DNA from: Climacteris rufus
Taxonomy: Eukaryota > Chordata > Aves > Passeriformes > Climacteridae
Assembly: GCA_013398175.1 (NCBI GenBank)
Contig: VZRZ01007418.1
Location: 722,191 to 786,190, forward strand
Reading direction: 5' to 3'
DNA: 64,000 bases
Within the stretch, counting starts at the first letter, position 1; the number at the start of each line of letters is the position of its first letter. Below are positions 14,603 to 26,720 of the stretch, in pieces. Below the pieces are notes generated by a model. The model saw only the letters and a program-made list of their open reading frames with translations, ran no database searches and was not told where the DNA came from. Position numbers and translations under genes: made by a program.

Positions 14603-17600
14603 ATTAATACTGACTGAATTGCTAATTACAAGATTGACATCTCATTTGCAATGAGATGCTGCAGGTCTTTTGCAAAAGGAACTGGCAGTGTTGTCATGTT
14701 GTTTCTCCATTTCCTTCAGCTTACAGTTTGATGCCCTGTAGTTAAAGTTGAACTAAAGATTCATTCTCATATTGTAAAATTCTCTTGCAATGTGAGAAAG
14801 GCCTTAGGAGGAAAAGCAAAATGGTTTCCACTTCCCAAGAATTAACTCTCTCCTGAGACTTTCTCATACCAAAGAAGATACATTGTGCTACACTGTTCTT
14901 ACTTGTTTTATGAGTTACACCAGCTTTCTCACCTTCCTGCTTTATGTCCTTGTCATGCAGAAAAAATAAATAGTGCTGTTACAGAAGGTGATGCAGTAAT
15001 CTGTCTTAAAAAGAAAGTGCATTTGAAATGGTGCATTTTATTAAGGAAACCCTTGAATCTGAAAAAAGTAATTTCAGAAGCTCTGTTAAGGAGTGGCCCT
15101 TAAGCAGCAGTTACGTGTACCAAATGCTGGCATTCACAGAAATGGGCTGGCCACATGCAATCTCACAGATTTGTGTTAATCCAGCTGCCTCGGTCTGGCC
15201 ACGTGGATACAAAGATCTGTGCAGCTATTCCATGACCGTGGCAGGATTATTTGTTACAAGGTGAATAAGGTTTGAAATTGTTTTAAAATAAATGCTGTGG
15301 TCTGGCATAAAAAGGAACAGTAAGGAAGCAGGAGCAGAGAATGGCAGCACCAACACTGACAATGCAACCAGAAGCTGCTGGGTATAAAAATGTGGCGGTC
15401 TGGGGTGTTCCCAATGCTGCAGAGTTGCCACTATTTCTTCACTGCCTTAATGAAAAGGGAAGCCAGTGGGATGTAGCTCCAGCAGTCTTGCAGGTTTTGC
15501 CTCAGGCTTTCTCAGAAGCAGAGACCCTATTTTTGTAAGAAAAGAGTCTTTTAGCTCAGGTGATTTCAGAGGTATGTGCACACCCTTTGATAGGATTCCA
15601 CCCTTCATCTGTTAACATAATTAATTTACGAGAGTGATGTATGAAATGTGCTCCCTGTGGCCTGTGGAGAGATCAAAAACAGGCTCAGTCAAATCCAGCA
15701 GAGTCCAGAATTATCTATGAGTCTGAAATATGAGGAAACTCAAGTAGAAGCACAGAGGAGGCAGAGCTATGAATGGACATTCTAGAGCAGAAATATTTAT
15801 TTACCTCTGGGAATAACAGTGTGCAGAGAAGACCTCTGCATTCCCCCAAGCATTCTGCACATCTGCCCTGCCTGCAAAGAATGGCTTTTAATCACAAGAC
15901 CTGCGAATGAAAATAGTACATTTTTTTCCCCAAGAGACAGACAGAAGCAGCTGCATTATTATTTGAATGGTTTAACTAAGACATTTAGTTTCAATGAAAG
16001 CCATAAGTGTACACAACCCCGTGGAAGAGACTTAAAGATATGCTTTCTTTTGCTTTTTTTTTTGGCTGCTTGTAACATTACAGAAAATCTTGCAGAAGGA
16101 TAGTCTTGTTGTGGACTACACCCTCATGGCCAGTTAGGTGGGATGAATTAGTGGCCTCGCAAGTAGGTTAAAAAACCCAAAATCTTTAATCATGAGGTTT
16201 TATAATTGAGGCAATAAAGTCAGAAAGTATTTGAATTTCTCCATGCCTTAGTGAGGACTGGTGAGAACAGTGGGGGACAGAAATGTTGTCTTGTAAGTAA
16301 TTATTCAAACAGTGGGTGATGTGCTTACAGCTTATCACCCTCACTGCACTGTTTGCTGACAAAATCGATCCCAAATGGAACTGTTTTATACAGGAAGCAC
16401 ATATGGTGTCAGCCTCCCATGACATACAACCTTTTGCTTTTCATGTTCGGTGGTGACAGCAATGGAAAAGAAAAATTTTGGTTTCTTAGAAGCTACTTCA
16501 GTGTTTTCTCTGACAGAATCTTAGGAACTCCAAAGTCTTTTGAGATAGAAAAGTAGCTTATAATATTTTTAAGGTTTACAATAATAAGAGTGCCTGACAC
16601 TTTTCATCCTTTACTGGTTCTCCTAATAAAATATGATATGACAGGAGTGCTAAGTGCCTTCAGCTCAGCAAATGGTCCTCTAATTCCTTCTTCAAAAGTG
16701 TCTGGTTTTGACAGCTAAAATGTGAAAACAGCTAGTAGGACATGTACCCACATAATTAAGCAATGTCTTACTATTCCTAATATCCAAGATCTACCAGAAG
16801 GAGAATGTTCTCTGTAGTTATCAGTTCTTTTACTGTCCTTATATATAACATAAGGAGTGGAAATACCATAGTGTTCAGTCAATTTCCTCGGTTACAATTT
16901 GCTTCCATAGCTGACACAGATAATAGGGATTTACTGGTGGTAGAGGAAGAAATACAACACAGAGAGACTCAGAAGAGTTCTTGGTTAATTTTATGCTTAC
17001 TCAACCTTCTGTCCAGTCTTTCCCCAGATGAAATCCAGTGGAATATGGCTTTAAGATCTGAGGCAGGAGGTACTTAAGTTTGCTGATTAAAGTCCTGGAT
17101 ATTTTTAACATGATAGACTGGCAAGTTATAGCCAAAGTAGAGGATAAAAACTCTACTTTTCATACATTAGTGTTGCTGAATGCATGAAAGCCCTCCAGGC
17201 CTGTCAGGGAAATCATCACTTTTCTTGTTCGTAACGCCACAACAGCAGCATGTCAGTCTTTCTGTCCCTGAAGGGGGATGAATATTGTGGAGCAGATTAG
17301 CTAACATGACATACCTAATAAGTTTTAGAAAACTAAGACCGTGGCTGGCAATATTTATACTAAGCATAGTATGGGTTTATGAAAGTCAAAGTGCCCAATG
17401 GGGTTGTCCCACTGCAAGAAAAGTTACTGCAAGTGATGGATGGAGGTGCAAGAGGTTATGTTTAAGAAGTAGGACTGATTTTTTGACCTGAAAAGAAACA
17501 GATCTCCATCTCATAGAAGTGAAATGTCTTTCTACTAGGGCCAGGAGACACAGAATGATAAGGTTTTCCTGGCAAAGGCAGTTTATTATGCTGATGAAAG

Positions 17601-18059
17601 GAACATAAGAATAACAGTAATACTAAGAGAAAAAGAACTTAATGGAAAATTGTAGCTGACTTGCAACGAGCAAATGTGTGAGTGATCTTCTGGTTATTTT
17701 TGAAAAGTACTCGTATGCGTTACAGGTATGCATTAGATTATAAATGTATGCATTACACATTGTCTTTATAGGCTTGGTTTTCCTAAGAGTCATGTGAAAA
17801 TACCTGCAATTTTAAATTAAATTATTGCAATGGATGAAACTGAGTGTGATTTTGTGTTTGGAAGATGAGATGAAGTAGTGAAGCAAGAGACCTAATAGCT
17901 TTCTTTATTCCATTTGGAGGACAGGACAAGAACCTGTTTCCTGCTACATGGCTCAGGTTTGAGGAGAATGGAGGACACAAGTTTTTTCCCTGAAAACTTG
18001 CTTTTATGTGAGTATGTGCATGTGGACAGAAGCCCCATGTTTTCATTCAGTCTAACTTA

Positions 18060-18845
18060 ATAAACCACAGCCCAGCTCAGGCTGGCTACAAGCTGGGTGT
18101 GGAACAAGGTAAGGAAAGAGGCAAACCCTGCGAGGCAGGAACTGTCTGTGTGTCCTTACCCAAGTGAACTCAGCTGGGATAACTCCCCTGCTGGGGAAGT
18201 ATCAGAGACATTCACACATATCCTGAAGGTGTTCATCTCTGCTGATGGGACATAATGGGCCATAATGGACACCCATCTGTGCTGGTGTCATAAGCAGCTG
18301 CATAGTCTTAGAAGGTGTCAAAGACTCCCAAAGTGTCCTGTGATCCACAACCTTGTATCAGTCAGTATGACACTCCCCACCTCAGGGGAGGTACCTGGAC
18401 ACTCTCACCTGAACCTGAGTGACTATAAATTGAGCAGATTTTGTGTTCCACAGATTTCCCCCACCACCTGACGGATCCAGTCTCCAACCATCACTTTGAC
18501 CAAGACTGTGACCATCACTTCAACCAACAGACACTGACATTGCACTAACCAAATCTCATTGCAAAGCCTTTGGGTGGTGAGATATTTCTACTTGTATCCT
18601 CTTTCTTTTCTTAAGTGATATCTTTATGCTTTTATATTGTCATATTACTTAAGACAATGATAAATGCTTCATAAATGAAAATGGCTTCATAGCTGCTTTC
18701 CATTGCTACCATTTGTTCTAGAAAAACCCTTATGTATGTGTATTTACAAACACTGAGCATGCAATGTCATTTCACTCTAAGCCACCCCAAGGGATCCATT
18801 AAGAAGAACCTGGGTACTCTTACCTTGTGGGGGTGGGTCATAACA
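18060..18845 (+). mobile_element. Candidate solo LTR of an avian endogenous retrovirus
   Basis: This segment is richer in GC and decayed CpG than its surroundings. It carries a TATA-like CTATAAATTGAG near 18423-18434, about 420 bases before the proposed end, then a T-rich stretch with an imperfect polyadenylation signal (GATAAA near 18659). It ends in CATAACA at 18845, compatible with the CA terminus of an LTR. The wording around 18250-18550 resembles bird LTR sequence I have seen, but I cannot name a family. The 5' boundary is uncertain: I could not find a convincing TG start or a target-site duplication, so it may be 5'-truncated. No gag or pol sequence is visible. Confidence 0.38.
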
Positions 18846-21147
18846 TCCTGTTATGTTGCCTCCTTATAATTTTTCTTGCGGATATAGAAGGTCTAATTTT
18901 CCTGTGCATCTAATTCTGGCACTATGCAGAAGTATAAGAGGCAACAAGGCACCTCGTGCACACATCTCCTGGAATGCAACATCTGTACTCACAGGAAAAC
19001 AGCAGGTGGTAAGCAGGGGGAATGTACAGGGAACCAGGGTGTCATGGAACTCAGCTGTTTGGCGTTGTGTTGGATCATAACGTTGCTTGAAATACACACT
19101 GTTCTTCACTTTTTATTAGCAAGAATTGCCTCTGAGAGTCACAGTCATCCTTTCTTTGCTCATTAAATTTAAGACCTAATTGGGAAGAAAGACTATGGCC
19201 TAGGTCATCAACTGGTAAATCAAATCTGTTCACATCCAACAAGGACCCAACATATTTTATGAAAATTTAAAGGTATTAATGCAATTTAAATTATTAAACT
19301 ATTAAACATTACTGAAATAAGCAGATAATTATTTATTATTAATATTTAAATATAGTTATAAAATTATCACAGTTATTTTATAACATTTAGTTAATGATTT
19401 AATGGTCACATATAGTTTCTAAAAGGATATTTCTGACTAGACTCTGGAAAAAGGTCATTTTTAATAGCAGACTTTCCTGTAGCTCAGAGAAGATGCAAAA
19501 GTTTAAAAGTAACTGAACAAAAACTGGTAGGATGACAAGGAGGGTTCATCACTAGGTGTGGTCCATCACCAGTACATTCCTCTCTGGGACCAGGATTAGG
19601 GGCCAGTATGCAAGAATGATAGGGAAATGGTTTCTATGACATGGGGGTAAATAAAACATTATGTTTCAGCTACAAAGTTTTGTCAATAAAAGAAACTTTC
19701 TTCATACCCAAAGGATGGAGTGTTGAGATCAATATGCCAATGAAAAATGAATACACTGGTGAACAGATTTATTCCTGAAAATAATTTCTTTATTCATGCT
19801 ATGTAGTAGAAGAAAAATGAGAGACACCACACTTTGTCAAGCAGTATTAAAATATGTATTCATCTAGCTGAGAGTTTTAGGGATGCAATTTTTAAATAGT
19901 TACTTCAGTATTTTATCATTTTCCCACTGGCTGCTTTGATTTGCCTAACAGGTTTGTGCTTTATCTGGTTCTCTTTTAACAGGTTTTCACTGTATAGCTT
20001 TGATCTGGAATAACTGGGACAGAGGAAAGTTTTTAGCAATTCTTTTCTTACATGGTAAATGGCATTTCTTCACAGATATGACATTCATAGATGTATTAAG
20101 AAACCATTTTTATTAGGTCTAGTCACATAATAGATCTGGCAGTGCAAGTATTCAAACTCTATAAATTATGTAGATACAAGGACCAAATTTTCTTTCTGTT
20201 TCCTGAGAATGTCTGTTTTGGATGGGAATGGCAAATGAGCCAGGGCAGACTACAGGAAAATGTACTTAGCTGTGTGTTGTGCATGGTTAAATGGATCCAG
20301 GCCAATAGTACTGGCCTGTGTTTGATTCCCATTGACCTCAGTAAGCCAAAAATACATAATTCAGTGTTTTGCTGAGCTGGGCCCAGCTTCATTGAAGTGC
20401 TTTGGCTCCAAGTGTCTGTGTAGTTTATAACTTAGTGTTGATACTACAAGGAGTAGGAGGCTAAATTTTTTTTTAATCTACACTAAAACCTTCTGATTAT
20501 GAAAACATTTCAGGGACCTTTTTGTAGTAAAGCTAAAGTTGAAACAATACAAGATACTCCAAGTAAAATGAAAGTAGATCTTAAGGAGCCCAGTGCCTTT
20601 TCTTGTTTATAAGCAGAAGACTGAGAGCATTTCAAAGTTTAAAAAGTAATTCTAGGGGCAGAAAATAGGTATTTCCATTTTCTCTTTCCTAAAGTGCTAG
20701 TTCATATATAGAGCAAAATTGCTGTGGGAGCAGAAACACTGGCTGCATATAAAAGTAAATACCTTTGCAACACTGTAAATGGATTTTCAGAAATGGAGAA
20801 ACAGTTAGTCAGAGCATACTTTCTTTAACAATTCCCAGTTTGATGCTTAGCTAGGCCATTTCACTCTATTTAAAGAGTCATGATTAAAATAATATCTAGA
20901 AAGGACTGAAGAGTAGAATCTTTCCTGAGGGAAATGCTATTTCAACATTGCTTTCAGCCTGAACTAACAAAAATGTCCAAGTATCAAAACATTTTTCTGA
21001 ATTGAAATGCTCTGAAAAAATCTCAGATTGACAGTATAAGAATAAAGCCCTCTAATTTGAAACATTCTAATCTCTAGGTTGGGTCTGCCTAGGGCTGAAT
21101 GGGAGCTTCAGTTTTGGGCATTCAAACTCTTTGACTGGGTCATTCTC
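18846..21147. other. AT-rich non-coding DNA
   Basis: Nothing recognisable as a gene. 19260-19420 is extremely AT-rich, with many TTAAAT/ATTATTA words and no clear tandem period. The open frames present are short and without domain features. Confidence 0.55.
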
Positions 21148-21209
21148 TCAAGAGTTGAACTCGATGATCCTTGTGGGTCCCTTCCAACTCAGGATGTTCT
21201 GTGATTCTG
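21148..21209 (+). mobile_element. CR1 LINE 3' end fragment
   Basis: The sequence GTTGAACTCGATGATCCTTG at about 21154, followed by TGGGTCCCTTCCAACTCAGG and a GTGATTCTG tail, is the conserved 3' end of chicken-repeat-1 (CR1) LINEs. The tail is one of the short ATTCTATG-type repeats that replace poly(A) in this family. Only the extreme 3' end is clear. Reverse transcriptase sequence is not visible, as is usual for 5'-truncated CR1 copies. The element may extend some tens of bases upstream in diverged form. Confidence 0.88.
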
Positions 21210-22842
21210 CTTCAAGAGTTTCACCTTGCTTGGGAGGTTGCTTTGAGGGTGCCAGGTCAGGGAGCCAGCATGCCTGCAGCTCCGTGGATAATCCCATGGA
21301 ATCTCACCTCCACCTCGTGCTGCCTCCTACCCACCCTCAGTTATTGAGAGCTGGAGGTAGGCTGTGTTTCCAGGTATATTTGCTGCAAAAAGCAATAATA
21401 ATCCTAAAACCTTCTTTGATGTGATGGGAAGAGATGGCTGTGAGAGTCCTCAGCCAGGCTGGGTCACAAAGGTCATGCTCTATTCCCTCCAGCCCCACCA
21501 TGTGCTTTTCTTTGAAAGACCAATTCTTTTGGTAATCATAACCCTTTTTTTAGACTTTGTATAGCAAATGCTATTAATTAACCCATATTCCTCTTTTGCA
21601 GCATACACTGTGGCTGTAATTGCATGTATGTAGTAGATAGGTCACTTGTCAAATTTGTTGTAATTAATGCTGTTGGAATTACATATACAAAATATAGAAA
21701 TTCTGCTTGGCTCTATCTGTGGAATTATGTTAATCTCTCTGTGGAGTGACACAGTGGTGTCCTGGCTATGCTGGGACTCGTGTTCAAGGTGTGAGTGTAC
21801 AGAATGGTCTGCTGTTGAATAGTGTCTGAAGAGAAGGGGCAGTGTGAAGCCAAGATGCCTCTAGAGATGTCAGAAACAGAGACATTTTATTTTTTTTTTA
21901 ACAACGAACTAGAGCAGTAACTCTTTCTGTGCCTGTTGCAGAATTGTCCTCTATAGAGCTGCTGAAAATATGATTTCTATCCTGGAATGAATATTTGACT
22001 TTAATCTCAAGTTTGAGATGTGGTTTGAATGTATTATTATTCCTGGAAGCTGTATCAATTTTACTTTCAACATTAGAGCAGAATAATGAGAGCAGAATCA
22101 TATTGTGCCATAGCTGTGCAGGGTGACAGTCTCCCTGTACATAGAAGTCTTCCTCTCTAACAATGGTAGTTCCTTCTGCCCTGCTTACCCAAAGATAATG
22201 AAAACCTGCAGAAACAATTATATTTAAAACTTACTGTTAGGTTGATTTGTTGCTTGCTAGGGATTTTATGGACATTGGAGGAAAAAGCTGATGATGAAAA
22301 GAGGAGATGTGCAAGGTTGTGCTTTTCTCTCCCCCTTTGCAAAGAAAATTGCATCTTTTGTAGCATTTCATGTCATATTGCTTGTTTCTCTAATCCATTT
22401 GTTTTTGGAGCAATGCAGTGTTCAGTTGTTACCTGCATAGTTGTAGAACATTATTTCATGTACAACCTCCAACAATTCACTGTAATGGAAATAAACCTCT
22501 AGTTTAGTGTATTTATGTATCTCCAAACTTCTCCCAGCCTTTAAACAGAGGGTGAGTTAGTGTTGGCATTCTGCAGCACTTTGTTTTGTCACTATGTCAG
22601 AAATGAGGAAGAGACTTCTCCCAGAGAGGGTGGAAGCTGGGAACGCTCATGGTGGCAGTGTGGCTTCAGCAGGCAGGAGCAAACTGGAGTAGGGCATTCA
22701 GGGCACAAATTAGGCTGCTGCTCTTGCTGTCTCTTTAGCATGCAATTGTTTGCAAGTTGGAACCCAGAGAGATGCTCAGTGATGCAGACTTGAAGCAAAG
22801 GAACAAGTGAGGATTAAGCCCTGTTGAACTGACCAGGAATTC

Positions 22843-23580
22843 TGTCATGGGTTTCCTTGTAAGGCACCCAGAACTGCCCGAGTGTTATGAATATGAGAGA
22901 GTTTAGATGGGTTTTAATTCTCTTGGAGTGGCCTGCACTCCAAAACCACGTGTTCTCTCTCTGGTTCTTCAGTTATGATCAGGATTATTACAACGTGGAT
23001 AGATTTATTGTAATAAGTCACAAGCAAACACATATGAGACCAGAATTTAAGCAAAACTTCTTCCTACACAGGATAAACAAAGAAATACTACCGGTAAAAT
23101 AATAGTGCACAAAAATAAAGGTACCTATAGTAAAGAAATAGTAAGGTTAGAACTCAATGTAATTTACCACATCTTTTTCACTCAGCTTCTAGAAGAGAAG
23201 CACAGATACAGCATACTGACGTATGAGTATGTCGGAGAAAACAATTATGCACTTCGAGAAGTAACAAAAGTGTAGTCTGAGTTTTTGAGTTTTACAGTGC
23301 TCTTTTATATCCGTAAAATCCTTGTGTCTCTCAGTCACTTTATCTTGGATATTCTGCCTTCCCAGCACAGAGCTCACAGCTGGCACCAAGAAGTTATGGG
23401 AAGACAATCCTCTAATCTTAGCATCAGCAGATAAGATTTGGCAGCAGAGAGGGGGGGGGTTACACGATCCTGCCACACTGAGCCTTTTTGTGCAGTCTTG
23501 GGGTTATTCCTTCCTCAGCAGTGACACTCCTTTTGGAGGAAGATAACTGTTTTTATGGGGACTTTTAATAAAAGTCAAAT
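22843..23580 (-). mobile_element. Weak candidate: decayed LTR-retroelement leader/LTR
   Basis: On the minus strand a TGGTGCCAGCTGTGAGCTCT word (reverse of about 23370-23388) is shaped like a retroviral tRNA primer-binding site, which must begin with TGG. Minus-strand AATAAA words lie near 23003-23008. The block contains scattered CpG and TpG/CpA pairs, suggesting a once CpG-rich insert, and it has a run of nine G's near 23451. I could not define paired LTRs, terminal TG/CA or a target-site duplication, and no open gag frame survives. It could equally be unique DNA. Confidence 0.22.
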
Positions 23581-24419
23581 AGTTGCTTTCTGTATATTTT
23601 AATTTCAGGACCTTTGGGTTGATCTGGCTGTGGCGTGCATCAAACAACATTCTGATGCAGTCACATAAAACCATTCCTGCACAAAGCCACTCATCAGTTT
23701 TTTTCCCTCTGCTTCTGGAGAGGAAACTGCTGCTGACAAATGACTTTTTTAGCTTGATTTAAATGTATGTCCCTATGCTTGCTGAATCATACTATAGTGA
23801 CCATACTGCATTTAATCTAATCCATTCATTTATTTGAATTATTTTTATTCTGGTTCTTAGTGCTATGTTCTTCATAGTACTGAATGCATTTAAGAAAACT
23901 AGCACTTATTTTGATAGATTTGGAGCTGAAATTTTCTGTCATACAAGACTACTCTGTAATTCCCCAAAGCAATCAGCTGTCCTAGTTCTGGGTAATCTGT
24001 TTAGCTCTGTGGAGGGTTTTTTTCGTACATTACAGTAGGTTCTGCAGATTCTGCTCAAACATTGTTTCATTCATATGATTGGCTTCAACAAAAATATTTG
24101 TGATGGACAGTGAGTGTGTATTTCTCAGCACAAATAACTACTGAAAAGCCCAGGAAAAAGAAGCCATTTATATAAAGCAAAACTGAAACAAACAAAAAAA
24201 ATACACCTATTAGATTTCAGCATTGAGTAGTTAATAGACTTAGCATGTGTAAGAAAGTGTCACACTCACTGTCACAAATATGAGATTTATGTCTCACTTG
24301 AATTTGTCTTAGCTTCAGTTAATGATTGATATATTTTTCTTTGACTCTTTTTTTAATTAAGAGCCAAAGCATATCCTCCTCAAGGCAGGGTAACAAATTA
24401 ATTCAGAGCACGTTTCTCA

Positions 24420-24505
24420 GGGCTTTTTTCAGTCTGGATCTGAAAACCTCAAAGGACAGATACTCCACAAGCTCCCTGGGCAATGTGTGACCACTGTCTC
24501 TCTGC
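24420..24505 (-). mobile_element. CR1 LINE fragment (minus strand)
   Basis: The stretch with CAGTCTGGATCTGAAAACCT, then GATACTCCACAAGCTCCCTG and GGCAATGTGTGACCACTGTC, matches the familiar reverse-strand wording of the CR1 3' region ('...gagactccacaacctctctgggcaacctgt...'). It is diverged, so it is an old copy. The extreme 3' end is not attached, and the edges are approximate. Confidence 0.72.
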
Positions 24506-26682
24506 TTCCTGCCACATACCTCAGAAGTGTGTCACAAACATAAGAAAATAAACATTGTAATGGAAATGAATCTTTATCATACAATCATAAAGAAATTGAA
24601 ATCTCTAAGATGAGCCAGTAATAAGACTTTATAAATGGGGTTTCCTTTCTATTTAATAAAAGCTGTTTATGACAGTATCAAACTGAAAGCTTTGATAATT
24701 CAAGAGGGATTGCAGCGGCTTTGAACCGAAAAAAACAGAATTCTGAGAGCATTTTAGAAAGGAACAAATGCATTTTTTTTGAAATAGAAAGACAAAAGAA
24801 GTCTCACTCTCAAAATATCTTTGGCAAAGTCCTGCCAAATATTCTTACAGGGTTACTGGGGGAATGCTCTGCAGAAGTGGGACCTCCATCATGGGCAACA
24901 CTCAACCTGTTATCTGAAAGGCACACTCCAAAATTCTGACTCTTAAGCAGAAGAATATAATGGCACACATAGATTTTATGAGGATGGACAGCTGCTTCTG
25001 CCGACACAGGGAAAAAATTCCTCAAGCCACTCAATTTGCACTTGGCAGATCTCCAGTTTGTGCTGTGTGGCATTGACTATAGGGCTGTACTAGGGATATT
25101 TATTTTTAAAATTCTAGGTTGCTGCCAGGTAGAATAATGAATGAGTCTGCAGTAAAATAAGCACAACATGCCTTTCATCTGATGATGTATGATGGGACGA
25201 CTGCTGAATCTGTGATGTTAAAAAATTTCTCTGCTACTTTGTCTGGTTTTATCTCAGCTATGTAGAGGAAAAAAATTAATACAAAGAAAGATGTGGCTTC
25301 ATGTTTAGTCACCCCTCAGTCTTAGCTTCTGCTTGTGAATTTCACACATTCTGGGATTTTTTTTTCTTCCTCTTTTATGGAATGAGTCTGATTCTTATGG
25401 AATTATTGACTTGAAAGGAAGCAGTTCTGGAGTGGGGAGGTTGTGTTATTTATTGGAAGAAGTCCTTGGGCAGTATGTCAGGATTAGTATGTACCTGTGC
25501 TGCTACACTGCTGAGCAATTAGTGAAAGAAATATAAGTCTGTGAAATGATATCACAAAATACACCTGGAAATCTAGTTCTCTAAAAACTTGGGTGCACTA
25601 GAAGGTTGTTCTGATTTTGCTTGAGTTACAGTAATACCAACCTTCCCATTTTTGTCCCCTCCAACCAGCCAGGTACACTTGTGCACACACACTCATCCAT
25701 GCTGTGAGTTAGTGCTAGTGCTCTGCAGCAGTCAGATTTTCTCTGCCTGGGAGATGAAGTGTTTGGTATAGAGTATATTTTATACCCGCAAAATTGTGGC
25801 CATTCCTGGCTTTTGGAGTAGCACATCAGTGAAACAGTGGTTTCATGACTGGAGAAGTCATGAGTCCCAGTTTGTACCTGCAGATTGATGTGTTTACAAA
25901 AGAACTGCCCCTAGCACTTGTGTTGTAATTTCCGTTTAATATTTCTCGGATAGAAAGTGCCTTGTATGAGGATATCACTTACATTATCCCTGATGCACAT
26001 CTTATTTAAGTGTTGAAAATATGATATGAGAGTTTGTCTTCTGAGAATTCCTGATCATTCCTTTAGCTGAAGGAATGAGTTATACTGCTCTGCTCCCTTG
26101 CACTATGCACTTATTTGTTGCTTCAGGTAAGTTTGGCTGCACCACTCAATTATTTTAACAGTTTTTAACACTTTGAAAACATCTCTTTAGTTCAATATTT
26201 CATTATTCAGAAAAAAAGTCTGAAATATCTTCCTCTTTAGATGAAGAGCCCAGTTGGATATAAAACATGACACTTGCATTCTGTAGTGTTGTGATATTAA
26301 TACCTTAATATGTGGATCTTTGGTACTGTGCTAGCTTTACTGCTTCTGTCATCCATTGCCTTAAAATTGGGAATAATTTTTTGATTTTTATGGCAAACCT
26401 ATTATGAGCTTATATAACTGCATTTTTAATCAGCAGTGCTTCAGATGACACTCCCTCTCGGAGGTAAGGGCTTGCTTTGGCTTAACCAATGTTTTCCCAA
26501 AGCTTGTATTAATGAGTCTACTTAAAGTTATGGTCACACTAAGCAACATAATTACAGACTGCATGGAAACTCTTGATAAGGAAATGGGGAGAAAATGTAT
26601 CAGGAAGATCAAAAAAGCACCTAAGTTAATTATAAATTAGCACTGAAGTGCAGCCGCCAAAGCACTTTAATTATTACTAGAG

Positions 26683-26720
26683 GTTAACCAACCTCGCTAT
26701 GATCTTGCATGTTGGTTAAC
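26683..26720. repeat. Inverted repeat GTTAACCAAC / GTTGGTTAAC
   Basis: Two perfect 10-base arms (26683-26692 and 26711-26720) are separated by 18 bases, and each contains a GTTAAC word. It could be a paired binding site (the half-site resembles HNF1-type GTTAAT) or a weak hairpin. About one such structure is expected by chance in 64 kb, so significance is modest. Confidence 0.5.

Larger units (their letters stand above)
42..18059. other. AT-rich non-coding DNA, no recognised gene
   Basis: No open frame here exceeds about 130 codons and none shows recognisable domains or exon chaining with splice signals. The sequence is AT-rich and mostly unique to the eye. Small features are a T-rich run at 2135-2155, an A-run near 10201-10214 and a short AC run at 14590-14602. 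At 1590-1625 there is a good acceptor-like pyrimidine tract ending in CAG, followed by a 92-codon frame, but nothing else supports an exon. It is best read as intergenic or intronic. Confidence 0.6.

Noticed and set aside
14638..14658. Hairpin CATCTCAT / ATGAGATG with 5-base loop
   Set aside because: Eight-base perfect arms with short loops are expected about ten or more times by chance in 64 kb.
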